From Flexifilum sp963727545 (GTDB lineage Bacteria; Chloroflexota; Anaerolineae; Aggregatilineales; Phototrophicaceae), in contig CAVSGS010000013.1 of NCBI GenBank assembly GCA_963727545.1, positions 248,001 through 312,000 on the forward strand: 64,000 nt of DNA. Direction: 5' to 3'. This document shows positions 17,319-25,307 of this stretch, piece by piece (the stretch's first letter is position 1; each line of letters starts with the position of its first letter). Below the pieces are notes generated by a model. That model saw only the letters and a program-made list of their open reading frames with translations. It was not told the DNA's origin and searched no databases. Made by a program: the position numbers and the translations under genes.

Positions 17319-18368
17319 TTAGGTGCGGCGGCGGTTGCGGGCGACGATCTCCATGATGCGGGTATGCTTGGCGAAGGTCACGATCACGTCACCGGCGCGC
17401 ACGGGCAGATCGCCTTCGGGGTGCACGTCAACCTGATCGTCGCGCTCGTGCAGCACGATGTCCATGTCGTTCTCGTCTTGGAGCGCCGCAATCGTGCTGC
17501 CATCCATGAACGATCCCGGCTCGACCTGCAAGCGGATCAGGCTGTAGGGTTGGTCGTGGATGTGGAGCATCGGCGCGACGTCAGCGCCGACCGCGACTCC
17601 GGCGAAGGCGGGGGCGGCGAGGTCGGAGGCGCTGAGCGTCTCGGCGTTGAGCGATCGCTTGATGTGACTGGCAAGCTGTGTGTCCCACATGCGCACGACG
17701 ATGCGGGCGTTCTTGTTCAGCTCACGGGCGCGCACGCAGACCTCCAAGTTGAGGAAGTCGTCCGCCGTGCAGACGATCAGCGCCTCGGCATAGCGGATTC
17801 CGGCTTTTTCGAGCACGGTGGCGGTGCGCCCGTCGCCCTCGATCAGCGGGGTGTGCATTCCGCTCAGGTCGGCGAGGGGATTATCCGGCTCGTCCATGTC
17901 GATGGCGACCACTTCCGACCCCATCTCCTCCAGTGCGCGGACGACGCGCAGCCCGACGTGCCCGATCCCCATGACGATGATGTGATTGCGATAGGTCGAT
18001 GCCACAGCTTCCTCCCAAGCGCCGCGTCGCTCGCCGCGATTGAAGAACAGACGCATAAAATCGGTGACGCCTTGCCCGATCACGTAGAGTGCGACCAGCG
18101 GCATCCCGTACCAGAATATGACGAGGTACGGCTCCGGCGGGATATCGCCGAAATTCTCAAACACCATCAGCGCGATCATCATGTAGGGCAGGTCGATGAA
18201 GGCGGGACGCGGATAGCCCGCCAAGACCAGCAGTTCGCCGTAGAGCCAGCCACCCCCAATGGTGGCGATGACGAAGGCGAGGATTGGGCGGCGGAACTCG
18301 TGCAAAAGGGCGTTGGTATCGCGCCACGCTGCCCGCAGGATGCGGACGTAGCGACGCCGAGGCATCAT
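17319..18368 (-). CDS. TrkA-type NAD-binding membrane protein (potassium channel family)
   Basis: The protein has two hydrophobic segments (ILAFVIATIGGGWLYGELLV and YLVIFWYGMPLVALYVIG) enclosing a pore-like loop, then an RCK/TrkA-N domain (IIVMGIGHVGLRVVRALEE and AIDMDEPDN, a Rossmann site for NAD) and a TrkA-C tail. The pore loop reads MVFENFGDIPPEP, not the usual TVGYGD, so potassium selectivity is doubtful. The start is uncertain: ATG 18368 gives about 349 residues, while the frame stays open to 18626 without a good ribosome site. Regulation of ion flux by nucleotide binding is the family role. Confidence 0.75.
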   Translation of the reverse strand: MMPRRRYVRILRAAWRDTNALLHEFRRPILAFVIATIGGGWLYGELLVLAGYPRPAFIDLPYMMIALMVFENFGDIPPEPYLVIFWYGMPLVALYVIGQGVTDFMRLFFNRGERRGAWEEAVASTYRNHIIVMGIGHVGLRVVRALEEMGSEVVAIDMDEPDNPLADLSGMHTPLIEGDGRTATVLEKAGIRYAEALIVCTADDFLNLEVCVRARELNKNARIVVRMWDTQLASHIKRSLNAETLSASDLAAPAFAGVAVGADVAPMLHIHDQPYSLIRLQVEPGSFMDGSTIAALQDENDMDIVLHERDDQVDVHPEGDLPVRAGDVIVTFAKHTRIMEIVARNRRRT

Positions 18369-18664
18369 CGCGGTGCGGTTGAAGATGAGTTGGGCGCGGG
18401 TCAAAGGCGAGTCGCTCCGTGCTGCTGCCGATCTAGGAGGAATTGTAGCATAGAGCCGGAGGAAACCGGATAGAGATCGATCTGCGCTGCCCTTCATGCT
18501 TCGATTATTCCGCAGCTGACAGACCAATTTGTAGAATCGTGCGACATTCATCCCTATCCACCGATTTACCTTTTTGTGGATGTCCGATTTAACTGAATAT
18601 TTGTCTTTGGAGCCGATGGACTCCACTTTTTGCGTCGGTACGCTGGTATTTCAGGAGGATGTAG

Positions 18665-19510
18665 ATGAAGAAACGTATGTTTGTCGTCACAATCGCATTG
18701 GCTTTATTGTTCACCGTCGGGGGGATCGTCAGCGCGGTGACGTGGGGCACACCGGATGGCAACGGACATCCGCAGGTGGTGACGCTGCTGTTTCAGCGCC
18801 CGGATGGTTACTATAGCTGCTCCGGTACGCTGCTGACACCGACCGTCGTTCTGACGGCGGGGCATTGCACCGAAGAAAACGGTCAGACCAACATCGCGAC
18901 CTACGTCCGCAACGATGCCGACATCGACGCGGCGTATGCTGCCGAGCGTCCGACTTATCCGAGCCTGCAAGCGTGGCTCGACGCGACGTGGATTTCGGCA
19001 CAAGCGGTTCCGCATCCGCAGTATGCCGATTTCGCCGGGTTCCCGAACACCCACGACGTCGGCTTGGCACTGCTGAGCCAGCCGATCTCCGTGTCGACCT
19101 ACGGACAGCTCCCGTCGCTGGGGCAGTTCGATTTCCTCGATACGCGGAAGGGCAGCGCCGCCAATGGTGACCGCCGCTTCACGATCGTCGGCTATGGCAC
19201 TCAGGCGATCATCCCCGCGCCGTTCGCGCAAAGCGACTGGGTGCGTTACGTCGGGCAAACCACGCTGACCAACACGCGCAACCAATACACCGACGGCTAT
19301 AACTTCCAGTTCAGCAACAACCCCGGTCAGGGGAACGGATCGGGCGGCACCTGCTTCGGCGACTCCGGTGGTCCGGCGTTCTGGGGCGATACCAACGTCG
19401 TCGCGGCGATCACGTCCTACGGCGTGACGCCCAACTGCACCGGGACGGACTACAGCTATCGCACCGACATCGCCGAGACGCTGGACTTCGTGACGCCGTA
19501 TCTGCACTAA
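18665..19510 (+). CDS. Secreted trypsin-like serine protease (S1 family)
   Basis: The 281-residue protein begins with a signal peptide (MKKRMFVVTIALALLFTVGG) and carries the complete chymotrypsin triad: His67 in LTAGHC, Asp131 in NTHDVGL and Ser234 in FGDSGGP. Cysteine pairs around the His loop and near the C terminus suit an exported enzyme. There is no extra binding domain. AGGAGG precedes the ATG. It is divergent from the TrkA-type gene and is closed by a strong terminator. Substrate not predictable. Confidence 0.9.
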   Translation: MKKRMFVVTIALALLFTVGGIVSAVTWGTPDGNGHPQVVTLLFQRPDGYYSCSGTLLTPTVVLTAGHCTEENGQTNIATYVRNDADIDAAYAAERPTYPSLQAWLDATWISAQAVPHPQYADFAGFPNTHDVGLALLSQPISVSTYGQLPSLGQFDFLDTRKGSAANGDRRFTIVGYGTQAIIPAPFAQSDWVRYVGQTTLTNTRNQYTDGYNFQFSNNPGQGNGSGGTCFGDSGGPAFWGDTNVVAAITSYGVTPNCTGTDYSYRTDIAETLDFVTPYLH

Positions 19511-19544
19511 GCTCCAAAGAGCAATTGCATAGCGAGTTTTGACG

Positions 19545-19579
19545 ATCCGGCGCAGGCGATCCGCTTGCGCCGGATTTTT
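19545..19579 (+). terminator. Rho-independent terminator of the protease gene
   Basis: ATCCGGCGCA (19545-19554) pairs perfectly with TGCGCCGGAT (19566-19575), followed by TTTT. Confidence 0.9.
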
Positions 19580-19619
19580 GTTTGCGGATCGCGTGGGAGA
19601 TTGGCGTACAAAATTTGCC

Positions 19620-19735
19620 GCCGAGGGATTAATCCCTCGGCTAGTGAATTCGTCGCTCACTAAAGGAGCGGCAATAGCTGGCGACCCCTTCAGTGGGTCG
19701 CGTTTTTTTAGCGGGCGGTTTCAACCGTCCGCGCC
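19620..19735. repeat. Cluster of GC palindromes
   Basis: A perfect 22-base palindrome at 19620-19641 (GCCGAGGGATT and complement), a GCGACCC/GGGTCGC hairpin followed by seven T at 19681-19709, and GCGGGCGGTTTCAACCGTCCGC at 19711-19732. Same family style as 4213-4356 and 12665-12790. Confidence 0.6.
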
Positions 19736-19829
19736 GTTGATGCTATACTCTAAGCGTTCGCCGAACTGATCCATGAGCCGTAGTCCATGAGCCACGTTTT
19801 CATCAGCCCCAATAACGGGAATACTTCTG

Positions 19830-21053
19830 ATGAACGTTGAAGACGTTTTACCACCACCATTCGATTGGGTTGACATTCCGGGCGGATCTGTGCTGCTTGA
19901 GGACGCTTCGTATGCCGACGGCACGACGGGTGGACAGTATGTGATTCCCTCGTTTCGCATTGCCAAGTATCCGATCACCAATGCACAGTTCGAAGTTTTT
20001 GTAACTGCGAAGAATGGTTACGGACGTCGCAAGTGGTGGGATTACTCGGAAGCGGCAAAGGAGTCACGTGAGCGGAAAACCCGTCCCGATCCGCAGGCTT
20101 TTCCTGATGATGATCATCCTCGTGCGAATGTTTCATGGTTTGAGGCAATCGCGTTTTGCCGCTGGTTGACGGCGCAAATACAACCCTCACCCCTGCCCCC
20201 TCTCCCTCAGGGCGAGGGGAAAAGGGCTTCTCGTGGTGACGAGGCTGATATTTCGGATGAGGCGAAAGAACGCTATCGAGCGATTGCATCGAAGGCGATG
20301 GTACAGATCGCGCGGGATTTGCGCCAGCGCCAAACCAGTGCAGAACTTATCTTATGGGAATGCTTGCGGAATCGGCGGCTGGCAGGGCTGAAATTTCGTC
20401 GCCAGCACCCTATTGCTCAAACGAATTATGTCGCCGATTTCCTCAATTATGAGAATCGCATCGTCGTCGAAGTCGATGGCGGGATTCACGAGATGCAGCG
20501 CAATGCGGACGCGCAGCGCCAGATCGAAATCGAAGCGCTTGGTTATCGCGTACTGCGCTTTCAGAATGAGCAGGTGATCCGCGATTTGGAGAACACTTTA
20601 GTGACGATTCTGAACGCCGTATGGCCTTCTTCCCCCGCCACAGCGATCACGCTCCCGACTGAACAGCAGTGGCAGCGCGCAGCAGCAGGCGATACCGGTT
20701 GGCTGTATCCGTGGGGCGACGAGTTTGATTTGCAGAAGTGCAATACCTATGAGAGTGGATTTAAGCGCACAACGTCGGTGACGCAATACACCGAGGGCGC
20801 AAGTCCTTACGGCGTCATGGACATGGCGGGCAATGTCTGCGAGTGGTGCTTAACGCGCTGGGGTGAAGATAGCAGTGAGTTAAGCAGCGATGGCGAATAT
20901 TTCTCGGATAAGCGCGCAAAGCGTGGCGGAATCTGGAATTCGGACAAGAGTTGCGCCGAGTTGGCATTTCGTCATTGGTTTTTTGCGAGTGACGCTCTTG
21001 ACGAATTTGGGTTTCGGATAGCGTGTTGTGAAACGGAGAAGCCCTCACCCTAA
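19830..21053 (+). CDS. SUMF1/FGE-domain protein with inserted DUF559 nuclease domain
   Basis: Residues 1-118 are the first half of a SUMF1-type domain (FDWVDIPGGSVLL, KYPITNAQFEVFV, SWFEAIAFCRWLTAQ) and residues about 272-407 the second half (ITLPTEQQWQRAAAGD, YPWGDEFD, MDMAGNVCEWCLTRW, ending FGFRIAC). Between them sit about 153 residues unrelated to that fold: a Pro/Gly-rich stretch encoded by an intergenic-type repeat (20184-20227), then a DUF559/Vsr-like domain (ECLRNRRLAGLKFRRQHPI, VADFLNYENRIVVEVDGGIH, ALGYRVLRFQNEQV) with the expected D, E and D-G-x-x-H residues. The frame is open throughout. The inserted domain probably binds or cuts DNA; the SUMF1 role here is unclear since the paired cysteines of true FGE are not evident. 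The last residues (EKPSP) come from another repeat copy. Confidence 0.85.
   Translation: MNVEDVLPPPFDWVDIPGGSVLLEDASYADGTTGGQYVIPSFRIAKYPITNAQFEVFVTAKNGYGRRKWWDYSEAAKESRERKTRPDPQAFPDDDHPRANVSWFEAIAFCRWLTAQIQPSPLPPLPQGEGKRASRGDEADISDEAKERYRAIASKAMVQIARDLRQRQTSAELILWECLRNRRLAGLKFRRQHPIAQTNYVADFLNYENRIVVEVDGGIHEMQRNADAQRQIEIEALGYRVLRFQNEQVIRDLENTLVTILNAVWPSSPATAITLPTEQQWQRAAAGDTGWLYPWGDEFDLQKCNTYESGFKRTTSVTQYTEGASPYGVMDMAGNVCEWCLTRWGEDSSELSSDGEYFSDKRAKRGGIWNSDKSCAELAFRHWFFASDALDEFGFRIACCETEKPSP
20184..20227. repeat. CCTCACCC/CTCTCC repeat inside a coding region
   Basis: CCCTCACCCCTGCCCCCTCTCC then CAGGGCGAGGGG, elsewhere strictly intergenic, here translated in frame as SPLPPLPQGEG. It marks the left edge of the DUF559 insertion in the SUMF1-domain gene. 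Confidence 0.75.
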
Positions 21054-21078
21054 ATCCCTCTCCCTCAGGGCGAGGGAC
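21041..21078. repeat. CCTCACCC/CTCTCC repeat over a stop codon
   Basis: GCCCTCACCCTAAATCCCTCTCC then CAGGGCGAGGG. The TAA stop of the SUMF1-DUF559 gene lies inside this copy. Confidence 0.65.
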
Positions 21079-21128
21079 TTCAAACCTATGACTTTTGAGA
21101 TTCGACAGTGTAATCCAATGCCCTGTTA

Positions 21129-21170
21129 GTTCCCCTTCTCCCTTAGGGAGAAGGGGTTAGGGGATGAGGG
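21129..21170. repeat. CCTTCTCCC-type repeat with 24-base palindrome
   Basis: CCCCTTCTCCCTTA with its complement, then GGTTAGGGGATGAGGG; reverse orientation copy of the family, lying just past the gcvPB stop, where it may serve as the operon terminator. Confidence 0.6.
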
Positions 21171-21172
21171 CA

Positions 21173-22666
21173 CTACGCCCAATCCGGCAGCGGGCGGCAG
21201 CAGAGGACAAGCTGCTTGGCGGCGCGGACTTCGTCCAGCCGCTTGACCGGCGTGACGTGGGGCGCGTCGTGCAGCAGCGCCGGATCGTCGTGGGCTTCCT
21301 TGGCAATCGCCTTCATCGCCGTGACGAAGTTGTCGAGCGTGTCCTTGTCCTCGGTCTCGGTCGGCTCGATCAAGAGCGCTTCGGGGACGATCAGCGGGAA
21401 GTAGTTGGTCGGCGGGTGAATGCCGTAGTCCATCAGCCGCTTGGAGATGTCGAGCGCGTGGACGTCCTCGACCCCCTCGAAATGCCCCTCCATCACGAAC
21501 TCGTGCGCGCAGAGCCGATCATAGGGCATGTGATAGGTATCGCGCAGCTGGGCGCGGACGTAGTTGGCGTTGAGCACGGCGTGGCGCGAGACCTCGCGGA
21601 TGTCGCTGCCGTAGCTGCGGATGTAGGCGTAGGCGCGGACGTGCATCCCGAAGTTGCCGTGAAACGCCTTCAGCCGCCCGATGGTCTGCGGCGGCATGAC
21701 CAGACCGTAGAGCGGTGCATCTTCCTCATCATCTTCATTCGCTGCTTCGATAATCTCGACCACCGGACCGGGGCGGAAGGGCAGCAGCTTCTCGTTGACC
21801 GCCACCGCGCCGCAGCCGGGACCGCCGCCGCCGTGCGGGGTCGAGAAGGTCTTGTGCAGGTTGTAGTGCATCACGTCGAAGCCGAGTTCGCCCGGTTTGA
21901 CGATGCCGAGCAGCGCGTTCATGTTCGCGCCGTCCATGTACATCAGTCCGCCGCAAGCGTGCACCGCCTCGATCACCTTGAGGATTTTGGTGTCGAAGAC
22001 GCCGAGCGTGCTGGGGACGGTGATCATCATGCCCGCGACCGTCTCGTCACAGGCGGCTTTGAGCGCCTCAAGGTTGACGTCGCCGTTCTCGTCGGAGGGC
22101 AGTTCGACCACCTCCAGCCCCGCCATCGAGACGGTCGCCGGATTGGTGCCGTGCGCGCTGTTGGGGACGAGGATCTTCGTCCGCTTGCTGTCGCCGTTAT
22201 CGACGTGATACTTGCGGATCATCAGGATGCCCGCCAGTTCGCCTTGAGCGCCCGCCGCCGGGACGAGACTCGCTCCGGCAAACCCGGCGATCTCCGCCAG
22301 CCAGCCTTCGAGCGCGTACATCAGCGCCAGCGCGCCTTGCGCGCCCTCGGCGTCGGTCAGCGGATGCAGGGCGGCGAAACCGGGTAAGCGGGCGGCGTCC
22401 TCGTTGATCTTCGGGTTGTACTTCATCGTGCAGGAGCCAAGCGGATAGAAGCCGCCGTCGATGCTGTGGTTGAGGTGGCTCAGGTTGGTGAAGTGGCGCA
22501 CGACCTGTAACTCGCTGACTTCGGGTAGGTCGAGGTCGTCGCGGGTGAGGGCGGCGGGAATCTTGGTCTTGGGCACGTCGAGCTTGGGCGGCAAAACGCC
22601 GGTGCGACCGGACACGCTTTGATCGTAGATCGTGCTTTCAAGCTGCTGGTTCATTGCTTTGATCAT
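21173..22666 (-). CDS. gcvPB: Glycine dehydrogenase (decarboxylating) subunit 2
   Basis: The 497-residue product is the PLP-binding half of the split P protein. The block NLHKTFSTPHGGGGPGCG contains the PLP lysine (K272), and GSCTMKYNPKINE and SMAGLEVVELPSDENGDV are standard. With GcvPA it removes CO2 from glycine and loads the aminomethyl group on GcvH. Its ATG overlaps the gcvPA stop by four bases (ATGA at 22663-22666), so translation is coupled. Last gene of the riboswitch-controlled gcvH-gcvPA-gcvPB operon. Confidence 0.96.
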   Translation of the reverse strand: MIKAMNQQLESTIYDQSVSGRTGVLPPKLDVPKTKIPAALTRDDLDLPEVSELQVVRHFTNLSHLNHSIDGGFYPLGSCTMKYNPKINEDAARLPGFAALHPLTDAEGAQGALALMYALEGWLAEIAGFAGASLVPAAGAQGELAGILMIRKYHVDNGDSKRTKILVPNSAHGTNPATVSMAGLEVVELPSDENGDVNLEALKAACDETVAGMMITVPSTLGVFDTKILKVIEAVHACGGLMYMDGANMNALLGIVKPGELGFDVMHYNLHKTFSTPHGGGGPGCGAVAVNEKLLPFRPGPVVEIIEAANEDDEEDAPLYGLVMPPQTIGRLKAFHGNFGMHVRAYAYIRSYGSDIREVSRHAVLNANYVRAQLRDTYHMPYDRLCAHEFVMEGHFEGVEDVHALDISKRLMDYGIHPPTNYFPLIVPEALLIEPTETEDKDTLDNFVTAMKAIAKEAHDDPALLHDAPHVTPVKRLDEVRAAKQLVLCCRPLPDWA

Positions 22667-24002
22667 GCTTGCACCTCGCGGAGAACCTCGACCAGCGCGT
22701 CGATCTCGTCTTTCTCGTTCATTTCGGTGACACAGATGAGCATCTGGTTGGCGCGATCCGGGTAGTCGAGGCTCAGGTCGTAGCCGCCGATGATGCCGCT
22801 CAGCAGCAGGCGATCATTAATCTGCTGGACGGGAACCGGACAGGTGACGACGAACTCGTTGAAGAATTGCTTGCTGCGGTCGACCGAGTAGCCGTCGAGC
22901 TTATCGATCTCGTCAGCGGCATAGTGCGACTTGTTCCAGCACAGTTCGGTCACTTGGCGCAGCCCGGTCTTGCCGAGCAGCTCCATGTAGACCGTCGCCG
23001 CCAGCGCCATCAAGCCCTGATTGGTGCAGATGTTGCTGGTCGCCTTCTCGCGGCGGATGTCCTGCTCGCGCGGGCGCAGCGTCATCACGTAAGCCTTGTT
23101 GCCGTCGGCGTCGAGCGTCTCGCCGACGATCCGTCCGGCGATCCGACGGATCTGCGCCATTTTGGTGGCGAAGAAGCCGACGTAGGGTCCGCCGTAGCTC
23201 AGCGGAATGCCGAGCGGCTGTCCCTCGCCGACGACGATGTCCGCGCCCAGTTCGCCGGGGCTTTTGAGCAGCGCCAGCGCCAGCGGATTGGCGACGAAGA
23301 CCAGCAGCGCGCCCGCCTCGTGGACTTTCTGCGGCGAGTCCGGTGAAGTCCTCGATTTGACCGAGGAAGTTCGGGTAAGCGACCGCCAACATCGCCGTGT
23401 TGTCGTCGAGCAGTTCGACCAGATCGCTGATTTCCGCTGCTTTATCGTCGCCGACGAACTGCACGTTGTTGCCTTGATGATAGGTGCGGGTCACGGCGCG
23501 ATAGTGCGGGTGAATGTAGGGGCTGAGGATCACCTTGGTGCGCTTGTGGCGCGACGCTTCGAGCGCGACCGTCACCGACTCGGCGAGGCTGGTCGCGCCG
23601 TCGTAGTGGCTGGCGTTGGCGCCGTCCATGCCCGGTCAACTGCGTGATCATCGTCTGGTACTCGAAGATCGCTTGCAGCGTGCCTTGGCTGACTTCCGGT
23701 TGATAGGGCGTGTAGGCGGTCAGAAACTCGCCGCGCAGAATGATGTGGTTGACGGCGGCAGGCGTGTAATGCTGATAGGCGCCCGCGCCGCGAAAGAGGG
23801 CGAAATCCTGCGCGTGATCGTTGGCTTCGCTGAGCGCGCGCAGTTCGCTGATGACTTCCAGCTCGCTCATGGGCGCGGGCAGGTCGAGATAGGGGAAGCG
23901 ATACTTCGACGGCACCGCTTCAAACAAGTCCTCAATCGTCGGCACGCCGATGGCGGCGAGCATCTGCTGACGTTCGAGATCGGTATGCGGAATATAGGTC
24001 AT
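22663..24002 (-). CDS. gcvPA: Glycine dehydrogenase subunit 1, two frame breaks
   Basis: The protein begins MTYIPHTDLERQQMLAAIG at ATG 24002 and ends at 22663. It reads in three frames that join if one base is removed near 23630 (GMDGANASHYDGATS restored) and one near 23332 (FTGLAQKVHEAGALLVF restored), giving 445 residues, the usual length. Blocks such as YQTMITQLTG, SYGGPYVGFFA and RREKATSNICTNQ are typical. It pairs with GcvPB in glycine decarboxylation. Because the operon is otherwise intact and the gene is essential for the pathway, sequence error is the likely cause. Confidence 0.88.
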
Positions 24003-24014
24003 GGGCACCTCGGA

Positions 24015-24121
24015 AATAAGCAATTAGCGGTTAGCTATTAGCTTTTAGCCAAAACACGTCCCGTCAGACGTGTTGGCAAATGGTCACAAGCTAAAGGCTA
24101 ATCGCTAAGAGCTAAAGGCTT
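24015..24121. repeat. Inverted pair of heptad arrays around a hairpin
   Basis: TAGCnnT units (24020-24046) and nnGCTAA units (24092-24118) face each other across an ACACGTC/GACGTGT hairpin. The unit fills the gcvH-gcvPA spacer, so it is transcribed with the operon and could fold into a long imperfect stem. Confidence 0.6.
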
Positions 24122-24124
24122 CTT

Positions 24125-24514
24125 TTAGCGGGTTTCGCACCACTGGACGTAAGCGTCGGCGTCGAGCAGGGCGGGATTGTTGGTGTCGCCGGTGACGTGC
24201 ACCTTGATCAGCCAGCCCTTGCCGAACGGATCGCTGTTGATCAGTTCCGATTGGCTGGACAGCGCCTCGTTGATTTCGGTGACGGTGCCGCTGATCGGCA
24301 TATAGATGTCCGACGCCGCCTTGACCGACTCGACCGAGGCGAGCCGCTCGCCGACCTTGAGGTCGTCGCCGACCGACGGCAGTTCGACGTAGACAATGTC
24401 GTTTAGCTGATCCTGCGCGAAGTCGGAAATGCCAATCGTGGCGTCGTCGCCTTCGATGCGTACCCATTCGTCCGTTTTGAGGTATTTCAAGTCAGGTGGG
24501 GTTTGCCAAGCCAT
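24125..24514 (-). CDS. gcvH: Glycine cleavage system H protein
   Basis: The 129-residue lipoyl carrier shuttles the aminomethyl group between the P, T and L proteins. ASVESVKAASDIYMPISG contains the lipoylated lysine (K65), and the remaining H-protein fold (GISDFAQDQLNDIVYVELP, LINSDPFGKGWLIKV) is complete. I chose ATG 24514 because GGAGAG lies 6 bases before it; a longer frame starting at 24580 would run into the riboswitch terminator. First gene of the operon, preceded by the glycine riboswitch. Confidence 0.95.
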   Translation of the reverse strand: MAWQTPPDLKYLKTDEWVRIEGDDATIGISDFAQDQLNDIVYVELPSVGDDLKVGERLASVESVKAASDIYMPISGTVTEINEALSSQSELINSDPFGKGWLIKVHVTGDTNNPALLDADAYVQWCETR

Positions 24515-24546
24515 GTCGCTCTCTCCATCGATCCAATCACGGAAAT

Positions 24547-24573
24547 AAAAAAAGCACACAATCGCTGTGTGCT
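24547..24573 (-). terminator. Riboswitch expression-platform terminator
   Basis: On the minus strand AGCACACA and TGTGTGCT form an 8-bp stem with a 5-base loop, followed by TTTTTTT. It lies between the glycine aptamer and gcvH and is a ready-made off signal. Confidence 0.88.
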
Positions 24574-24602
24574 CTGTCACGGGAAGCTAGCGGCGCTAGC
24601 CC

Positions 24603-24740
24603 TTGCCCTCCAGAGGCGCGACGGTCACTGCGTCCTTGAGCCTGAGAGTTTCGCCACCAGACCAGCATTCCAGTGGTTTGCCCCTTCGGCGTTCCGGGGC
24701 TGCCGGGCTGCTTCGCAGCCTAGCGCGCCGGACACTCTCC
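24603..24740 (-). ncRNA. Glycine riboswitch, apparently single aptamer
   Basis: Reading the minus strand downward from 24740, the sequence has the conserved pieces in order: GGAGAG, CGCCGAAGGGGCAAA, CTGGTGGCGAAACTCTCAGG, AAGGACGCAGTGACCG and CTCTGGAGGG. These define the glycine aptamer, which senses glycine and normally switches on the cleavage operon. Only one full aptamer core is visible, with a GC stem insert (24703-24727) in its first arm. A terminator follows at 24547-24573 and gcvH at 24514, as expected. Confidence 0.9.
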
Positions 24741-24875
24741 GCAGCAGCCATTCGATTTGCAGAATTACTCTAGACGAGAATTCTACAGAGTCACCAGCAG
24801 TTGTGCAAGCTACAGCTCTCGTTCGGTGGGTGCAGCCGCCTGCGCGCCTACATCTTTACTGCTGAGTGAAAACAC

Positions 24876-25307
24876 CTACAAGCGCAGCCCTTCCGGGTTG
24901 CTGCCGGTGTCGCTGCCGAGCCACTCGATCAAGGCGGCGGCGGGTTCGGGTGTGAGCGTCAGGTTGATGCAGAAATAGCCGCTGGCATCGCCGACAATCG
25001 TCGGGCGCAGGATCAACGAGCTATCTTTGCGTTTGCCCAGCGCTAGAAACGCCTCGCCGGTGCCGACCTGCCGGGTGGTGTTCAAGCCGTTGTTGGGTTG
25101 CAGTTGATTGAGGGTGCGGGTGAGTTCGGCGTAACGCGAGCGCAGCGCGATCTCGAAGGGACCGTAGCTGGCGGAGATCACGACGTAATCCCCTTCGCGG
25201 CGCATCGAAATGCTGGGATGCGACGTGCTGTCATCCTGTTTGGTTAAGCTGATAATACCGGTCGCCGTATCGATGGCGGCGCGATCCAAACTTTGAAATG
25301 TTCGCAT
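24876..25307 (-). CDS. Hypothetical protein of 143 residues
   Basis: Small soluble protein with no signal peptide or membrane segment; it reads as mostly beta (REGDYVVISASYGPFEIAL, GEAFLALGKRKDSSLIL, YFCINLTLTPEPAAALIEWL). No family recognised. The upstream palindrome TTAGAACGCTCTAA (25322-25335) with AAAGGAG nearby marks a plausible control region. Codon usage resembles neighbours. Confidence 0.65.
   Translation of the reverse strand: MRTFQSLDRAAIDTATGIISLTKQDDSTSHPSISMRREGDYVVISASYGPFEIALRSRYAELTRTLNQLQPNNGLNTTRQVGTGEAFLALGKRKDSSLILRPTIVGDASGYFCINLTLTPEPAAALIEWLGSDTGSNPEGLRL

Larger units (their letters stand above)
19511..19829. other. Gene-free interval, 319 bases
   Basis: It contains the protease terminator (19545-19579), a cluster of GC palindromes (19620-19735) and a TATACT box at 19744-19749 that may serve the next gene. 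No coding frame is supported. Confidence 0.6.

Noticed and set aside
17319..18626. Extended N terminus of the TrkA-type protein to 18626
   Set aside because: The added 86 residues are basic and unlike the family start, and no ribosome site precedes the far start; the nearer ATG at 18368 was preferred, with low certainty.
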